Positions 1 through 10,239 of a stretch of DNA of 64,000 nt are shown here, piece after piece. Location of the stretch: contig JABWDB010000011.1 of NCBI GenBank assembly GCA_019614645.1, forward strand, positions 3,211,501-3,275,500, given 5' to 3'. Below the pieces are notes generated by a model. It had not been told where the DNA came from. It saw only the letters and a program-made list of their open reading frames with translations, and searched no databases. The position numbers were made by a program, and so were the translations under genes. Every line of letters begins with the position of its first letter. The stretch's first letter is position 1. The DNA is from Stratiolaelaps scimitus (Eukaryota; Arthropoda; Arachnida; Mesostigmata; Laelapidae).

Positions 1-640
1 GCAGAGCTGGTCCTAATATGCTGTGACCTTGGCAACTTGTGGCCCAACGGATCCAATAAACAAAAAAGTTATGTGAGGTAGTAGATTTAGCTGAGCCACT
101 GCGCGTATGCGATCATGCATATTTTTACATGGATTCGTGTGCTACTTTAAACACGTGTGCCATGGTTTCAGAGGGTATGCGTCTGGTGTGTAAGAGTTTC
201 TGTTGCGAGCTACGAGCTTTTCAGTCTATGCAACCAATTAGTAGTGAACCCCATGATAGAGACGTTTATGTTCATCTCCTCTGGGTGGCCTTAGAGACGC
301 GTGCTGCGGCGAACGTGAGACAGTCTGATCGTCTGGCTAATATTGGTAGCATTGGTGAGGTAGCGTGACCTTGAGACGAAGACAATCGGGTGGGTCACTT
401 TGTATTTTCAACGAGGTGCTCTATAGCCAAACACCCACAGGTGTTCTGAAGTGGTTGCACTCAGGCAGGGTATTGGGGCCGAACGTGCCTATCATCGTCT
501 AAAGTTGATTCTTTCTTCTCCAAATTGTCGACAGAAATTAAATTAATTAACAAAATATTATCTCGGTGATATTTGCAGGGCCTATTATAACCTGATATCT
601 AAATATAATGGTTAAAGAATTTTCTCTTATTTATCTTTTA
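1..640. other. Stretch without a recognisable gene
   Basis: No supported gene. An open frame of 79 codons at 129-368 (+) has no recognisable domain, and its length is expected by chance. The AT-rich part at 535-640 shows no repeat structure. Confidence 0.5.
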
Positions 641-649
641 AGAGCTGCA

Positions 650-708
650 AGGTGTATGCTTACAAACCCGTGTAAGGTATGCTCACAAACCCATGTAGGT
701 TGTGCTTA
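650..708. repeat. Short imperfect tandem duplication (about 24-bp unit)
   Basis: Two near-identical units, 650-674 and 675-697, share the core ACAAACCC followed by GTGTA or ATGTA. The second unit is two bases shorter than the first. A third degenerate unit starts at 698. It is a local tandem duplication with about 2.4 copies; no function is implied. Confidence 0.6.
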
Positions 709-793
709 GAATACTCGAGGTTATAAGCGTAAGGTGTTTTTGCACAGTCAGTTGTGACTTGGGTCACAGCATTGCCCTTCAGCGACCCCGTGC

Positions 794-870
794 TGATCAA
801 GGCGGCAACCTCGGATTGTACCTTGAGGCACCGTTTGAGTAAATAGAGCAGATATCACAGGTTCAAGTCC
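794..870 (+). repeat. tRNA-like (possible SINE head) remnant
   Basis: A perfect match to the RNA polymerase III B-box consensus, GGTTCAAGTCC, lies at 860-870. An A-box-like TGATCAAGGCGG lies 66 bases upstream at 794-805 and matches roughly eight of the ten informative positions. No complete cloverleaf can be drawn, so it is not a functional tRNA gene. The pair is best read as a decayed tRNA-derived SINE head. No target-site duplication or tail was recognised, and a chance B box cannot be excluded. Confidence 0.3.
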
Positions 871-958
871 TTCCGTGCTTGGCCTCGAATATTTCTCCGG
901 CCGACAATGAAACCACTCGATTGCCCTTGAAAGGGAGAGTACGCTCTCATAGTGTCAT

Positions 959-1460
959 ATGGGTGTAGGCAGTACATCAAACACTGGTTTTATACTATGC
1001 AGTGACTTTGAACTCGGACGATCGGCAGGGTCTTTATTTTCCTGTTCAGTATTCGTCTTATTCTTTGACGACGTCAATCTCGTTTATTCCTATCGCACAG
1101 CGGACGAACGGAGTGCTGTCGTTCGTATTTCTGCGTCTCAGGCCAGAGCGGAGAGGTATAGATGCCTTGTACAACGCGAAACAAATATAGAGACAGCCAT
1201 ATCAGCTATATCCATCCAAGAACGAGATCATTGTAACGAGATCATCGTCATGGTGATTTTAAGCAGATTGCTCAATTCGATGTTAATTCAATAGGCTGAT
1301 GTCTTCCATAGTGATATGTTATTTCCAATGAAGGGCGAACAAAGAGGTGCCAAGGTAATGGAAATATTTTTATCTTCCGGTGGGAGAACTGGATGCATTG
1401 GTGAAGATCACACCTGGATAGCAGGCTCTTATTCCATATGATTATGTGTGTTAAAATATA
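959..1460. other. Stretch without a recognisable gene
   Basis: A 111-codon frame at 959-1294 (+) and a 63-codon frame at 1272-1463 (-) give proteins with no recognisable motif. An 11-bp direct repeat AACGAGATCAT occurs at 1221-1231 and 1235-1245. Nothing else is supported. Confidence 0.4.
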
Positions 1461-1489
1461 CAATAATTACTAAAGCAGTTGGGGACAGA

Positions 1490-2100
1490 AGGGTGTGAGG
1501 CCGAGGCCAGCATGGTCATCCGCGAGAGAGACTAGGGCATTGCGTCTTAGCCTCACAGCAAGGGAAAGCCACTACAGGAGAAAAGATCCAGCGCGCGAAG
1601 GAGGACAGGCCCCTGGTGAGGCTCTTGAGACTACGAAGGACTCGGTCGAAGAGGGGCTGGATGGCCTCGTTCGTAAGAAAGGCGCCGACGCGCTCAAGTG
1701 ACAATCGGGTGAGGTCGCTGGAGTAGCGCTGGAGGTCGGGGTGTCCAAGGAGAAAACCTCGCACTTCGCAGGGTTGAGCACTGGGCATCTTGTAGTCGAG
1801 TACTCGACTTCGGAGGCGACAGCTGCCGAATCGCCCGTCAACCATTTACGTCAGCTGGAGGCTGGCCTGGAGGGATGTAAAGAAGGGCTGAATGGCTTAG
1901 CAGAAGAGGGCCGGGTCCAGCAGGTCTCCCTACTGAATCCCGCCCTCGGAGCTGAGGACGGCGTGGTCCTTGATCAGGTGAGAGGGGCAGTGGTTGGCCA
2001 GGTCAACCAGAGAGAAGAGGCCGAGGACGTTTTCGGTGACCTCCCGCAGAACGAGGTCCCGGCGGACCGTAAAGGCGTTGCGGAACTTGAGCTACACACA
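1490..2100 (-). pseudogene. Degenerate non-LTR (LINE-type) reverse transcriptase fragment
   Basis: Read on the minus strand from about 2095 down to 1500, this encodes the palm of a LINE-type reverse transcriptase, the enzyme that copies retrotransposon RNA into DNA at the target site. In order it shows a motif-A region (NAF.TVRRDLVL, about 2085-2050), the block SSEGGIQ-stop-GDLLDPALFC (motif B, about 1950-1905) followed by AIQPF, the motif-C site, and then LNPAKCEVF in another frame at about 1775-1750. The YxDD catalytic motif is replaced by a stop codon followed by MVDG, so the enzyme is dead. At least three in-frame stops and two frame changes are present. Upstream of motif A the similarity ends in unrelated ACACAC-rich DNA, which is the 5' truncation typical of LINE copies. 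Similarity after about 1560 (LRALDLF in a shifted frame) is weak. The clade cannot be named by eye. The family call rests on the motif order and on the long G/C-ending codon stretch. Confidence 0.82.
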
Positions 2101-2254
2101 CGGCGTAAAAAACGCACACACAAACGACACCGCAGCACAGTGAAAAGCTGGCAGGACGTAATATCGTCGCTACCTCTTAACGATATCGTATCTACTATTA
2201 TTCCCGCTATTTTTCTCGGCCCTCCCTCTCCTCTCACAACATGGAAGACCTAGC

Positions 2255-3680
2255 TAGTGATCACCGCATGTATTACTCTCATACGCACACGTACACATAC
2301 TATATACGTATACATCATCACCAACCATCTCAGGGGAGAGTGTACCTTCCACTTCCTGTGCCAAGAAAGCAAGTTAATTAGATCTGGCTAATAATAACTC
2401 TACCAGCGCTCCCCTTGCCAACGTTCCCCCGCCCTTCAGACGAATGACACTCCTCAGCACAGCCAATACACACACAGACAACCCCGCGCACCCACCCGAA
2501 CACATGGGGCGCCACAAGCGTTCCATCATGGCTCATTGTTGGTGTTTCTCTCGGTCAGCGTTTATCCGCACCACGCGCATTCTCCTACGCAGACCCCTAT
2601 ACCGGGCTCACTATGTTTCACCCACTATATCTCGCATCCGACTCGTTCAACCTCCGCTGGACGCGCCACGTATCGCCAACACCTCAAATGTGCCACCGAC
2701 AGGAGAGCGCCTCTCTCGAAGGACGCGAGCGCGAGCAACAACAATAATTGAGGAATAAACGAAGATTTCCCTCCTTGTCGAGCCTCTGCTGCCGTTTGCT
2801 GTATCGCCACCCCCGGCACCAGTGCCTACTGCAGCAGCCCTGACAACGGCAGAGGTACTGTCCACAAAAGGAAAACAATTACCTCCTGCCCAGCTTCTGG
2901 TCGGGCACCGCCGCGCCCTGATTAATATCACCCGCTCGGATCCGCTGCAGTGTTTGGATACATCTGCTGGTGCGGCTGTTGCTGTTGTCGTCGTCGTCGT
3001 CAGCAGCGCCAGCGTTGTTTGAGCCTTCGCTCCAGCACCAGCTAGTCAAGCTGTTGGCCCGCTACATCGAGGCGATCCTTCATTAACGCCAGTGTTGGAC
3101 GAATGGTACCACTTTTGACTGTCAGCCTCAGCAGATCTCTATGAGGATCATCGTTCTCGAATCTTACCTTTACCCCTTGGTGCCGACTGGAAACAATAAC
3201 CGGCCGAGTCACCTCCCTGTTCAACATTCAGACTTCGCTCAACTCCGCGTAGCATCCTCCCTTCGAAGCTCCTTGGGAGCCCCTTGCCTCGCGAGGAGTT
3301 GCAAATCGATCATCTCTCGTATGTTCAAGACCGAGCGCGAGACGTCAAACAGGGTTCCGGGGGACACGTACATTGCCACTTTTACTTGTGGTGCTGTCCA
3401 GTTCAATTCGGCGTCTGCTGAGGTCTTCACGAGGGACAGCCGCAGAGAGCCACAAGATGGTTCACGATGCCCGCCAGCTCCCACTCGGCCCCTATCGATT
3501 AGCCCATTATCATTGGCGGCTAGGCACCCTCGTACAAACGACCCCATAGCGATCATACAATATCCAGACATACACCGTTGTACAGCCGAAAGTTCGCATG
3601 CGTCCCGCACATATCACCAGCATCGTCGGGTTCCACTGGCCGAGTCATCTGGGATTTCTCCTGCCATGCCACGAGTTGTG
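2255..3680. other. Gene-poor stretch with short open frames
   Basis: Open frames at 2444-2758 (+), 3141-3734 (+, 197 codons) and 3239-3610 (-, 123 codons) overlap on opposite strands and carry no recognisable domain. The minus frame ends SVLNIREMIDLQLLARQ and looks moderately protein-like, but no splice sites or start context decide for it. A (GTC)n-like run lies near 2985-3003. Confidence 0.35.
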
Positions 3681-3688
3681 CCGCTTGT

Positions 3689-3706
3689 GTTCGGTTCGAA
3701 CCGAAC
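3689..3706. repeat. 18-bp perfect palindrome
   Basis: GTTCGGTTCGAACCGAAC reads identically on both strands. It is followed by a related CTCGACTCGAACG. It could be a dimer-binding site or chance; nothing nearby decides. Confidence 0.7.
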
Positions 3707-3783
3707 TCGACTCGAACGATCAAACCAAATATGAAGGTTGGAGATAGTACAGCATGAAAGGACGTAACGATTGTAGAATCACA

Positions 3784-3806
3784 GGGGGGGGGAGGGGGGA
3801 GTGGGT
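3784..3806 (+). repeat. G-tract cluster
   Basis: Runs of nine and seven G separated by a single A, followed by a further GGG, make a guanine-rich tract with potential to form a quadruplex on the plus strand. The next bases, GTAAGTGAGG, resemble a splice donor, but there is no exon evidence upstream. Confidence 0.6.
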
Positions 3807-4019
3807 AAGTGAGGGAGGTCCTAGCCTCGCTTCGTACGCATATACCAAGTAGGAACAGGCCCGGTACGCCCTGGTGAGTGGGGCGTAGAGAATCAAAGTT
3901 ATGCCCCCGTGTCCAGCCAGCGAGCGAACGGCTTGAACGAAGGCTCGCTGCACACGCCTTCGTTGCGCCAGTGGGCGCGTCAGGCCAGTGTGCGGTGGCA
4001 CACTTCTCATTGGAGATTC

Positions 4020-5080
4020 GCGCGAAGAGAGAGATAGAGAGAGAGGGAGCGAGTGGAGCCCGAACCTTTCGAATTTTTCGCGGGCTCTCTATCTGTCTGT
4101 TCGTGCGTGCTCGTTCAAGTCGTTCATTTCTTCATCGTCGTCGTCTGCCGCCGCCGCCACCGCATCCTCGCTCTTGTCCCTTCGCTCGCCTCTGACTCTG
4201 ATAAGTTAAATTTGCATTGACAGACTTTCATATCTCGTGTCTTGGCCGCCCCGCGAGCAAGGCCCACATCTGCCTTGCTTGGTCGGTCCTCAATCCTTCT
4301 TTGGTTGTTCGTTACTGGCTCAAAGGAGAGAGTGCTCCGCTTTGGCCGATAGACGCTCGCCTCTGCATCGCCTCGAACGTCCGCGATCACAAGCCGCGCT
4401 CCGCTGCGTTGGACTGGTGGCAATCTTACCAGTACTACTAGCACTACAACTGGCTGCTGACGGGGGGTAAACCTAACGGGGGATGTTGGTGGACCAGCTA
4501 CGGCTTACCAAAGCTAATACCAGTGAGGAAACAAGGGGCAAAGGGTTAGTGGCATAGAGGAAAGGCGGCGAGGGTTTAGAGACGGCGTTGCTGGGTCGGC
4601 CAGTTCGGCCGGCTGTCGGCGGATGTGGCGCGCGCCCATCGTTGAAGGGCAGATTTTGGCCAGGAAGAACTGGAAGACGAGGCTAGCTAAGATTCAGCAA
4701 GACCGAGCGAGAGAGAGAGAGACAGAGAGAACTCGATGAATTTTAAACAGCCACCTCGTTTCTCCTGTCAAAGAGCCAATTCGACTTGCAGGAAGTTTCT
4801 AGGGGTCGCGGATCACGGACGCTAGCCCGTCGTGAGCTGTGGTCCCGTTGTCTTTACTCGCTCGGTGACTGTGCTTCTGCTCTGACGGAACACCGGAGGG
4901 CGTAGTCCCTCGACATCGAGATGAACGTACCCATCCAACACATCCTGTCCAGGTTGATGGTAATGCCGACTATGATGTAGATGGTTGGACGATGGTGTTC
5001 GTAATAGTTGCGGGCGTAACGATCGCGGTTCGTCATCGGCGGTGAAGGTGCTGGCGGCGGCGACCCAAAGACCAACGATG
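4020..5080. promoter_or_regulatory. CpG- and GAGA-rich block, promoter-like
   Basis: (GA)n tracts occur at 4026-4050 and 4708-4730 inside a CpG-rich block with CGTCGTCGTC and CCGCCGCC runs. In arthropods such blocks often mark promoters or 5'-UTR exons. No TATA box, initiator or reading frame fixes a start here, so this is an inference from composition only. Confidence 0.2.
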
Positions 5081-5327
5081 ATCCGACGAGCTCTTTGAAA
5101 TTTGCTGCCGAATCGTTCCTTCTTTTCCCTTCCTCGTACTCGCGATTTGCCCGTGCCCCACCCCCGTAACCCTCATGGGGTTGTCGTTCACTCCGACAGC
5201 GATTTGGATTCGACGATTCGAATCCGAAAAGTTATCCACACGAAAGAGTGGCCGCCGCCTGGGAAATATGACGAGAACAATGCGGACTCAACGAGACCCG
5301 AATTTTTGCGGGGCAATAGCCCTGTCG

Positions 5328-5347
5328 CATACACACACACGCACACA
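5328..5347. repeat. (CA)n microsatellite
   Basis: Short interrupted CA-repeat tract, with one CG step. Confidence 0.8.
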
Positions 5348-5967
5348 TCGACTAAGGCTTAAAGCAATTGACTACTACGCAAGGCAGTAGGTGGTGTGCC
5401 GAGCTGCCAAAATATGCTCGACCGACGTCCCCCCCAAGTGCTTCCTGGGCCCAGCCAATGAGAACGACTACACGGGCCGAGACCACGACGCAACTACCAG
5501 CGAGTGGGCACGGCACATGATGTGTGTTATCATATCGTAAAGTGGAGGGGGGCTTCAGCGCGAAGAAGGGCAAGAGACAGGCAACCACGGCGGACAGCAG
5601 CAATAACAGCCGTACGAGCCGCATAAGGAGGAGCGCACATGGTGAATACGCCAAATTCGGGAAATCTAATATTGTTGTTGAGGTTTGTCGGTGAAGAACT
5701 CGGGCGGAGCGAGAAGTTCGCCCAAATTCGGCTGGCCGCCTCCGTCGCGCCCTTCTTCGCCGACGAGGGCGATAGCGGCCACTTCCTCCGATGACCCAAC
5801 AGCTACCCCCCCAAGCTTCCCCGCGGCTTCTCAGCGACTCCATTCGAGCGAGCGTCGAATTTCTCTACAAGTGTATTAGATGATCCCTAGCCCACAGGCG
5901 AATATGCCTACTGCGCCCTATCTGAACCTGGTCATGGTCCATCTTTTCGCACAGTCTATGTATAGTA

Positions 5968-6061
5968 TGCTTGTGTGTGTGTGTGTATGTGTGTGTACGT
6001 CGGTGTTTCTAGGGCGGAAATCGTGTTTGCAAAATTCAAAAGGAAATATATATATATATGT
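5968..6061. repeat. (TG)n and (TA)n microsatellites
   Basis: A TG tract at about 5968-5997, interrupted by TATG, is followed by a short TA tract at about 6046-6061. The flanking sequence has no gene signal. Confidence 0.85.
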
Positions 6062-6483
6062 GAGAATGTGTGGATCAGCTCATCGGCGGCAGGCTCAGTG
6101 ATGGACTCAAGCGCAGGGTACGAATTTATCTTCCCTTCAAGTGGAGCCCATTGAAACAACATTCGTCGACGATCCATCCACGATTGTTCACTTTTGCTAA
6201 TCCTCCCTATTATTGTTATTATTCTTCATTTTCTTCATTTAGGAAATGTCATGCCGTTACCAATACAAATGAGCGTCGCAGGCTCTCACATGAAATACCC
6301 CATGAGGTGGGAGTTCCACTAGAGTTTTGGTTTTCGCCATCGATGGCAGAGTGGTCAGCGGATCTCGCGTGGCACTCACGGACTCTCAGACCCAGCAGAA
6401 GTACAGACTCAGCTGGCCACCGGGGTACCAATGCTGTTGACCTTAGGCAAGCGCGTTTGTCAACCGCCCGTTCCGTTTAATTA

Positions 6484-6504
6484 GACAGAGAGAGAGAGAG
6501 AGAG
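6484..6504. repeat. (GA)n microsatellite
   Basis: About ten uninterrupted AG units. Confidence 0.9.
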
Positions 6505-6509
6505 TAAAA

Positions 6510-8125
6510 AAAGGACCATCTACAAAAATAAATTCGTAGGTGGCTCGGACACCTCAGGTCGAGGCCCACAAGTTCTTCCCTTGACGACTGTCACAGGTCG
6601 AATGCCAACGGCGGCGACGGCAGCAGCAGCTCGACCTGGCGACGCCAACCTGGCCTGCGGTCGCTATCGCCTCCCCCGCGGCCGCAGCGCTGTCGGCCAC
6701 TCCTCAAAGTGCCAACTAGCTTTTTATTTTTATGTATTTATCCCACATTAATAAATAACCATTGGCCGGCGTTCGCAGATCGGCTCGGGAATCGGATCGA
6801 CCGCCTCGGACATCACCACATCATTCGGGGGCTGAATGGACTCAACCGCTGACAAAGTGACCTCGCTCACCAGCTCACGCAGTGGATGTCTGTATTTCAA
6901 TGTGCTCTATATGGCTTCGTGAGCGAGCGTTCGTCTGTGTCTCTGCGAATCTGCCGCCGCATCGGAAAGTGCCTGTCCAGCGGTGTCCAGCTTGAAGGCA
7001 GGGTGGAACTGGCGCATTTCTTTAGGGAAGTGGTCGACTGGCCGAACTACCTCGAGAGCCTCAGCGCTGTAGCGACAGCTACGCAGGGAATGAAGGCGGG
7101 ATCAGCTGTGAGCTGTGTGCGTACCCCCGAGTTTCCTTATGAGTGCCGTGTGCTAGCCGGCGGGGGCTGAGCGCGCGGCCAGTATTAAATTTCGCCGGTC
7201 GTAAGTCGGCACCCGCCCCGCTCAGCCGGACTGGTCAGCCTTGCGGTCAGTTTCGCTGAGCCCGGCCCATCTCGACCTATCGGACTCGCTCGACCAGAGG
7301 CCAAAGACGAGGAAAATGATGGCGATCGGGAGATCCGACTCTGGAAGCTGCGGATCCCAACTCGGTACGCATGTAGGTAGTCGATGATCGCAAGGGTGGG
7401 GTATATAACTAGGCGAAACAGCAGGAATAGATCTGGCGCGTGCGCGTGAGAAAAAGAAATGCCCGAAATTGGTGACATAGCTGACACTTAATGAGTACTG
7501 GCTGGCCGGGGGTGACGATGCGGGGGACGGCCGGTGGGGGTGCCAGAGAAAGTGTACGAAATAGTGAATGTTGAATAGAGAAGGCCAGTCCAGTCGACTT
7601 GAGTTCGTGGGGCTCGAGTTGAGGGGGGGCTAGCCAAGCTGACCACCAGACGGGCGTTTGAAGCCTGAGGCCCCAGGGGGAGTTCCTTAGAGAGCAGGAA
7701 CGCCGGTGGAGAGCGGGATGTACGGAGCACGATGAGCCCCTTGGGTGTAAAGTAAGTTTTATGATTTCGGAAAATATTGGATCTGCGGTTTATGGATGTG
7801 ACGGACGACATCGTAGAAGCTGCCGATTCCGCTGTTGCTACGTCACCTCCTTATAGGATGTGTGCAGGTCGTAGACTTAACTTGTATATAGTCTTTAACT
7901 CAATTTGAGTGGCGGCAATTGGCTGAGCTTTCGTCGAGCTGAAGGGAAAGTGCGTGTTGACGACATTAAGTGGGATCCACACGCGATGGCCTGTGACAGT
8001 CACACGAGTGTAGTAAACGTTGGGATTCGTGGCTGCTGCTGGTGCTGCGGGTCGTAAATCTGCTTAATTTTCGAACCTTGCACCATTGCACCACAGCAGC
8101 TACAATGACCACGATTTCGAGGATA
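6510..8125. other. Stretch without a recognisable gene
   Basis: A CpG-rich part (6540-7250) contains interleaved open frames of 60-110 codons on both strands. None shows a domain, a signal peptide or consistent codon use. A 107-codon minus frame at 7488-7811 is likewise unrecognised. No repeat or transposon was seen. Confidence 0.4.
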
Positions 8126-8126
8126 A

Positions 8127-9401
8127 TTTTATTGTGTATATTTCCATTATTCTACTGAATGTCCTTGTTACCTAGTGATAGTGATGATCGCTCGCAACGA
8201 TAGAGCGAACGAGGAAGCATCCTCTGTATCTAAAGATTATGATCTATACGCTTGGATAAATCATTTTTTCTCGCGACTTGCGCTATTTGACCACCGTTCC
8301 TTGTTGCCTTGTCTCACCGCTGACGGAGTCCATCTGAAGAGGTGGACTTTAGAGGTCCAGAATGTTTTGCCAGTAAGCATCAGCTGCTTGATCACTGAAG
8401 CACATTCATCCGTGTTGTGTATTGGCCATCAATTGACGGCCATTTGTTGTTGTCATCGCATAAACATCGGCGCAAACGCCGATCTGATTCATCCATCCTC
8501 AACAGGCTGTTCCCAGAATACAAAGGGGACTCAGCCACATCACGAAGTGACCACCACCACCATGAAAGACAGAGGGAGAGACCGCACGGTCGTGCTCATC
8601 GGGGGATCAGCCCATTCCCGACGACTCTCGTTTGCCCCGCCTCTGACCTTCCTACGAGTCTATCGCTTTCTTGCCGAGTGGACAAGGCGTATCGTGTCAC
8701 AAGTCGTGTGCCCTTTGAAATACGACCTACTGCTGGCGCTGTTCGCGTCAGATACCCGCCATTCGCCATCAATTCAGAGTAAGCGTCCTGCGTCCTGTGC
8801 ACACTCTGCTAGCACAGGCTGCTCGATGACGGCGTCCGTCTTACCGAAGCACTGGTCACGCTCGATGTTGTTTCCTGTGTTTTATTGTTGCAGGACAGCG
8901 TCGGCGGCATCGCCGGAGTCGCCTTTGCCTTTTCTGGGTCTGGCGGGCCGGAGTTCTGAAGTAGGCGCATCTGAAACACTCGGTGACTATGGGCCGCCTG
9001 CAGTGGAAGAGGTCTCCGTCTCGCCCAGATCGCCATCGTCACAATCGAAGAACATAATGTCATCGAAGCAATTCGCTTTCCTTCACTGGAAGATTCATGC
9101 GGAAGCACGGCGGGTCGAACGTGTGTCGCCCACGAACAGCTCGGAGACGAAATGGCGGACATTTGACTTTCGACTGCATAGCACTGTATTCTTGCGCAAT
9201 GGTCTTCACTCCTGTTTGATGGTACAGTCTCAAGCAAGACGTGTACGACTACGGTCAGAGACTCGCGTGCGCATGCCCACAGAGCCTCCCAATGGTAAAG
9301 TAAACATGATCGTTGTCATGAGTAGCCGTGACATTGCCTGTTTCGACCACATCACTGAATTTGTCGTCGAAGGCTCGTTCTGCGGAGTGAGCAGACGATA
9401 A
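8127..9401 (+). CDS. Unusually long unidentified open frame (about 425 codons)
   Basis: The frame has no stop from 8127 to 9401, well beyond what roughly balanced base composition should give by chance. It may begin at a GTG or ATG (8175 or 8184) or be entered by splicing. Near residues 30-65 it reads WINHFFSRLALFDH, then ADGVHLKRW. This recalls the last catalytic block (DGxH, with Asp and His of the triad) of SGNH-type hydrolases, which some retrotransposons encode, but the GDS block is absent. The rest is rich in Ser, Arg and Cys, has low-complexity HHEVTTTT, and shows no known fold. No Kozak context or splice site is decisive. It could be a transposon remnant, a lineage-specific exon or a fortuitous open frame. 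Confidence 0.22.
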   Translation, partial: FYCVYFHYSTECPCYLVIVMIARNDRANEEASSVSKDYDLYAWINHFFSRLALFDHRSLLPCLTADGVHLKRWTLEVQNVLPVSISCLITEAHSSVLCIGHQLTAICCCHRINIGANADLIHPSSTGCSQNTKGTQPHHEVTTTTMKDRGRDRTVVLIGGSAHSRRLSFAPPLTFLRVYRFLAEWTRRIVSQVVCPLKYDLLLALFASDTRHSPSIQSKRPASCAHSASTGCSMTASVLPKHWSRSMLFPVFYCCRTASAASPESPLPFLGLAGRSSEVGASETLGDYGPPAVEEVSVSPRSPSSQSKNIMSSKQFAFLHWKIHAEARRVERVSPTNSSETKWRTFDFRLHSTVFLRNGLHSCLMVQSQARRVRLRSETRVRMPTEPPNGKVNMIVVMSSRDIACFDHITEFVVEGSFCGVSRR

Positions 9402-9670
9402 GGGATCCAGCCAGAAAAGGCAAAGTTGACCTTCCGGTACGTGCGATAGTAACGCACGTAACGCATATTTGCCTTGTGATCAGACGAGAAAGCGCTCTCT
9501 TGAGTGGACGATTTGGCAGTGGTAAACGCAGAAGGCGAGAGAAAGAGAGCAAGCGCTTGTTATGTAATACGCATCCCCGGAGAGGTCCTCTGCATGGGAG
9601 ATCTCTCAATGCCAGATCTCCAACGGAGTCTCGTCGTCAATAAAGCTATTCAGAAGCAGCCAAAAACAGC
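9402..9670. other. Stretch without a recognisable gene
   Basis: Frames of 67-85 codons on both strands have no recognisable content. Confidence 0.4.
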
Positions 9671-9672
9671 AG

Positions 9673-9701
9673 GCGTTTCAACCCCACAGGGGTCGAAACG
9701 C
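9673..9701. repeat. Hairpin with 13-base arms
   Basis: The arm GCGTTTCAACCCC (9673-9685) pairs with GGGGTCGAAACGC (9689-9701) across the three-base loop ACA, with 12 of 13 positions paired. It is followed at once by TTTT. On RNA this would be a very stable stem. No host gene is evident. Confidence 0.75.
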
Positions 9702-10218
9702 TTTTAAGAAACAGGCAGCGAGTCTGCAGTGGGTGTCGTTTGACGCTGGACATCCGAAGGAGTCGTAAAGCAATAAACAGGTTGGTGTTCACGTGGTCGA
9801 CGTCTGGCAATCTTCGATCCTTGCACAAGGCCTAAAGCGCGCTGGGGTGACGAGGGGAACCCGGAGGATGCCGCACCCTATAGAGAGCATTGGGGGCAAA
9901 AGTGAAGTGTCGGAAGTAAAAGTGTACGCGCTTTTTCTTCGTGCAGATAAATGAAGTTGAATTGTACGAGACGGATGAGATTTTTGGAGGACATTTGAAT
10001 GATGACGACTTCGTGTCCACCTTGTGTCCAGCAGTGTGTTGTTTGCCTTTGCGAACAATGTTAGCAATTGCTCTTCTAATTACACAAAATTAGTTCTATA
10101 CACGCTCCTGATCAGATTTCAATGCAGAATCACTGCGGGTCACGATTTATTTTGGGGTCATATGTCAGTCTGTCGTTGATGTGCCGCCATCTAGTTTTTA
10201 AACTGAAGCACCTTGTTA
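9702..10218. other. Stretch without a recognisable gene
   Basis: Contains only short overlapping frames (60-92 codons) on the minus strand and no recognisable motif. Confidence 0.4.
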
Positions 10219-10233
10219 CCCCCCCCCCCCCCC
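10219..10233. repeat. Poly(C) run, 15 bases
   Basis: Uninterrupted C15 followed by ACCACACACAC. Confidence 0.95.
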
Positions 10234-10239
10234 ACCACA

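Noticed and set aside
74..87. TGAGGTAGTAGATT matches the first 14 bases of a let-7 family miRNA
   Set aside because: The match stops after 14 bases, and no complementary arm (CTACTACCTCA-like) lies within 100 bases downstream, so no precursor hairpin can form.
1741..2253. 170-codon plus-strand frame
   Set aside because: It is the antisense shadow of the minus-strand reverse transcriptase remnant.
2241..2266. TGGAAGAC..CTAGTGAT resembles miR-7
   Set aside because: It has a four-base insertion inside the mature sequence and no opposing arm.
6344..6354. Perfect A box TGGCAGAGTGG
   Set aside because: No B box at a suitable distance, so neither a tRNA nor a SINE can be supported.
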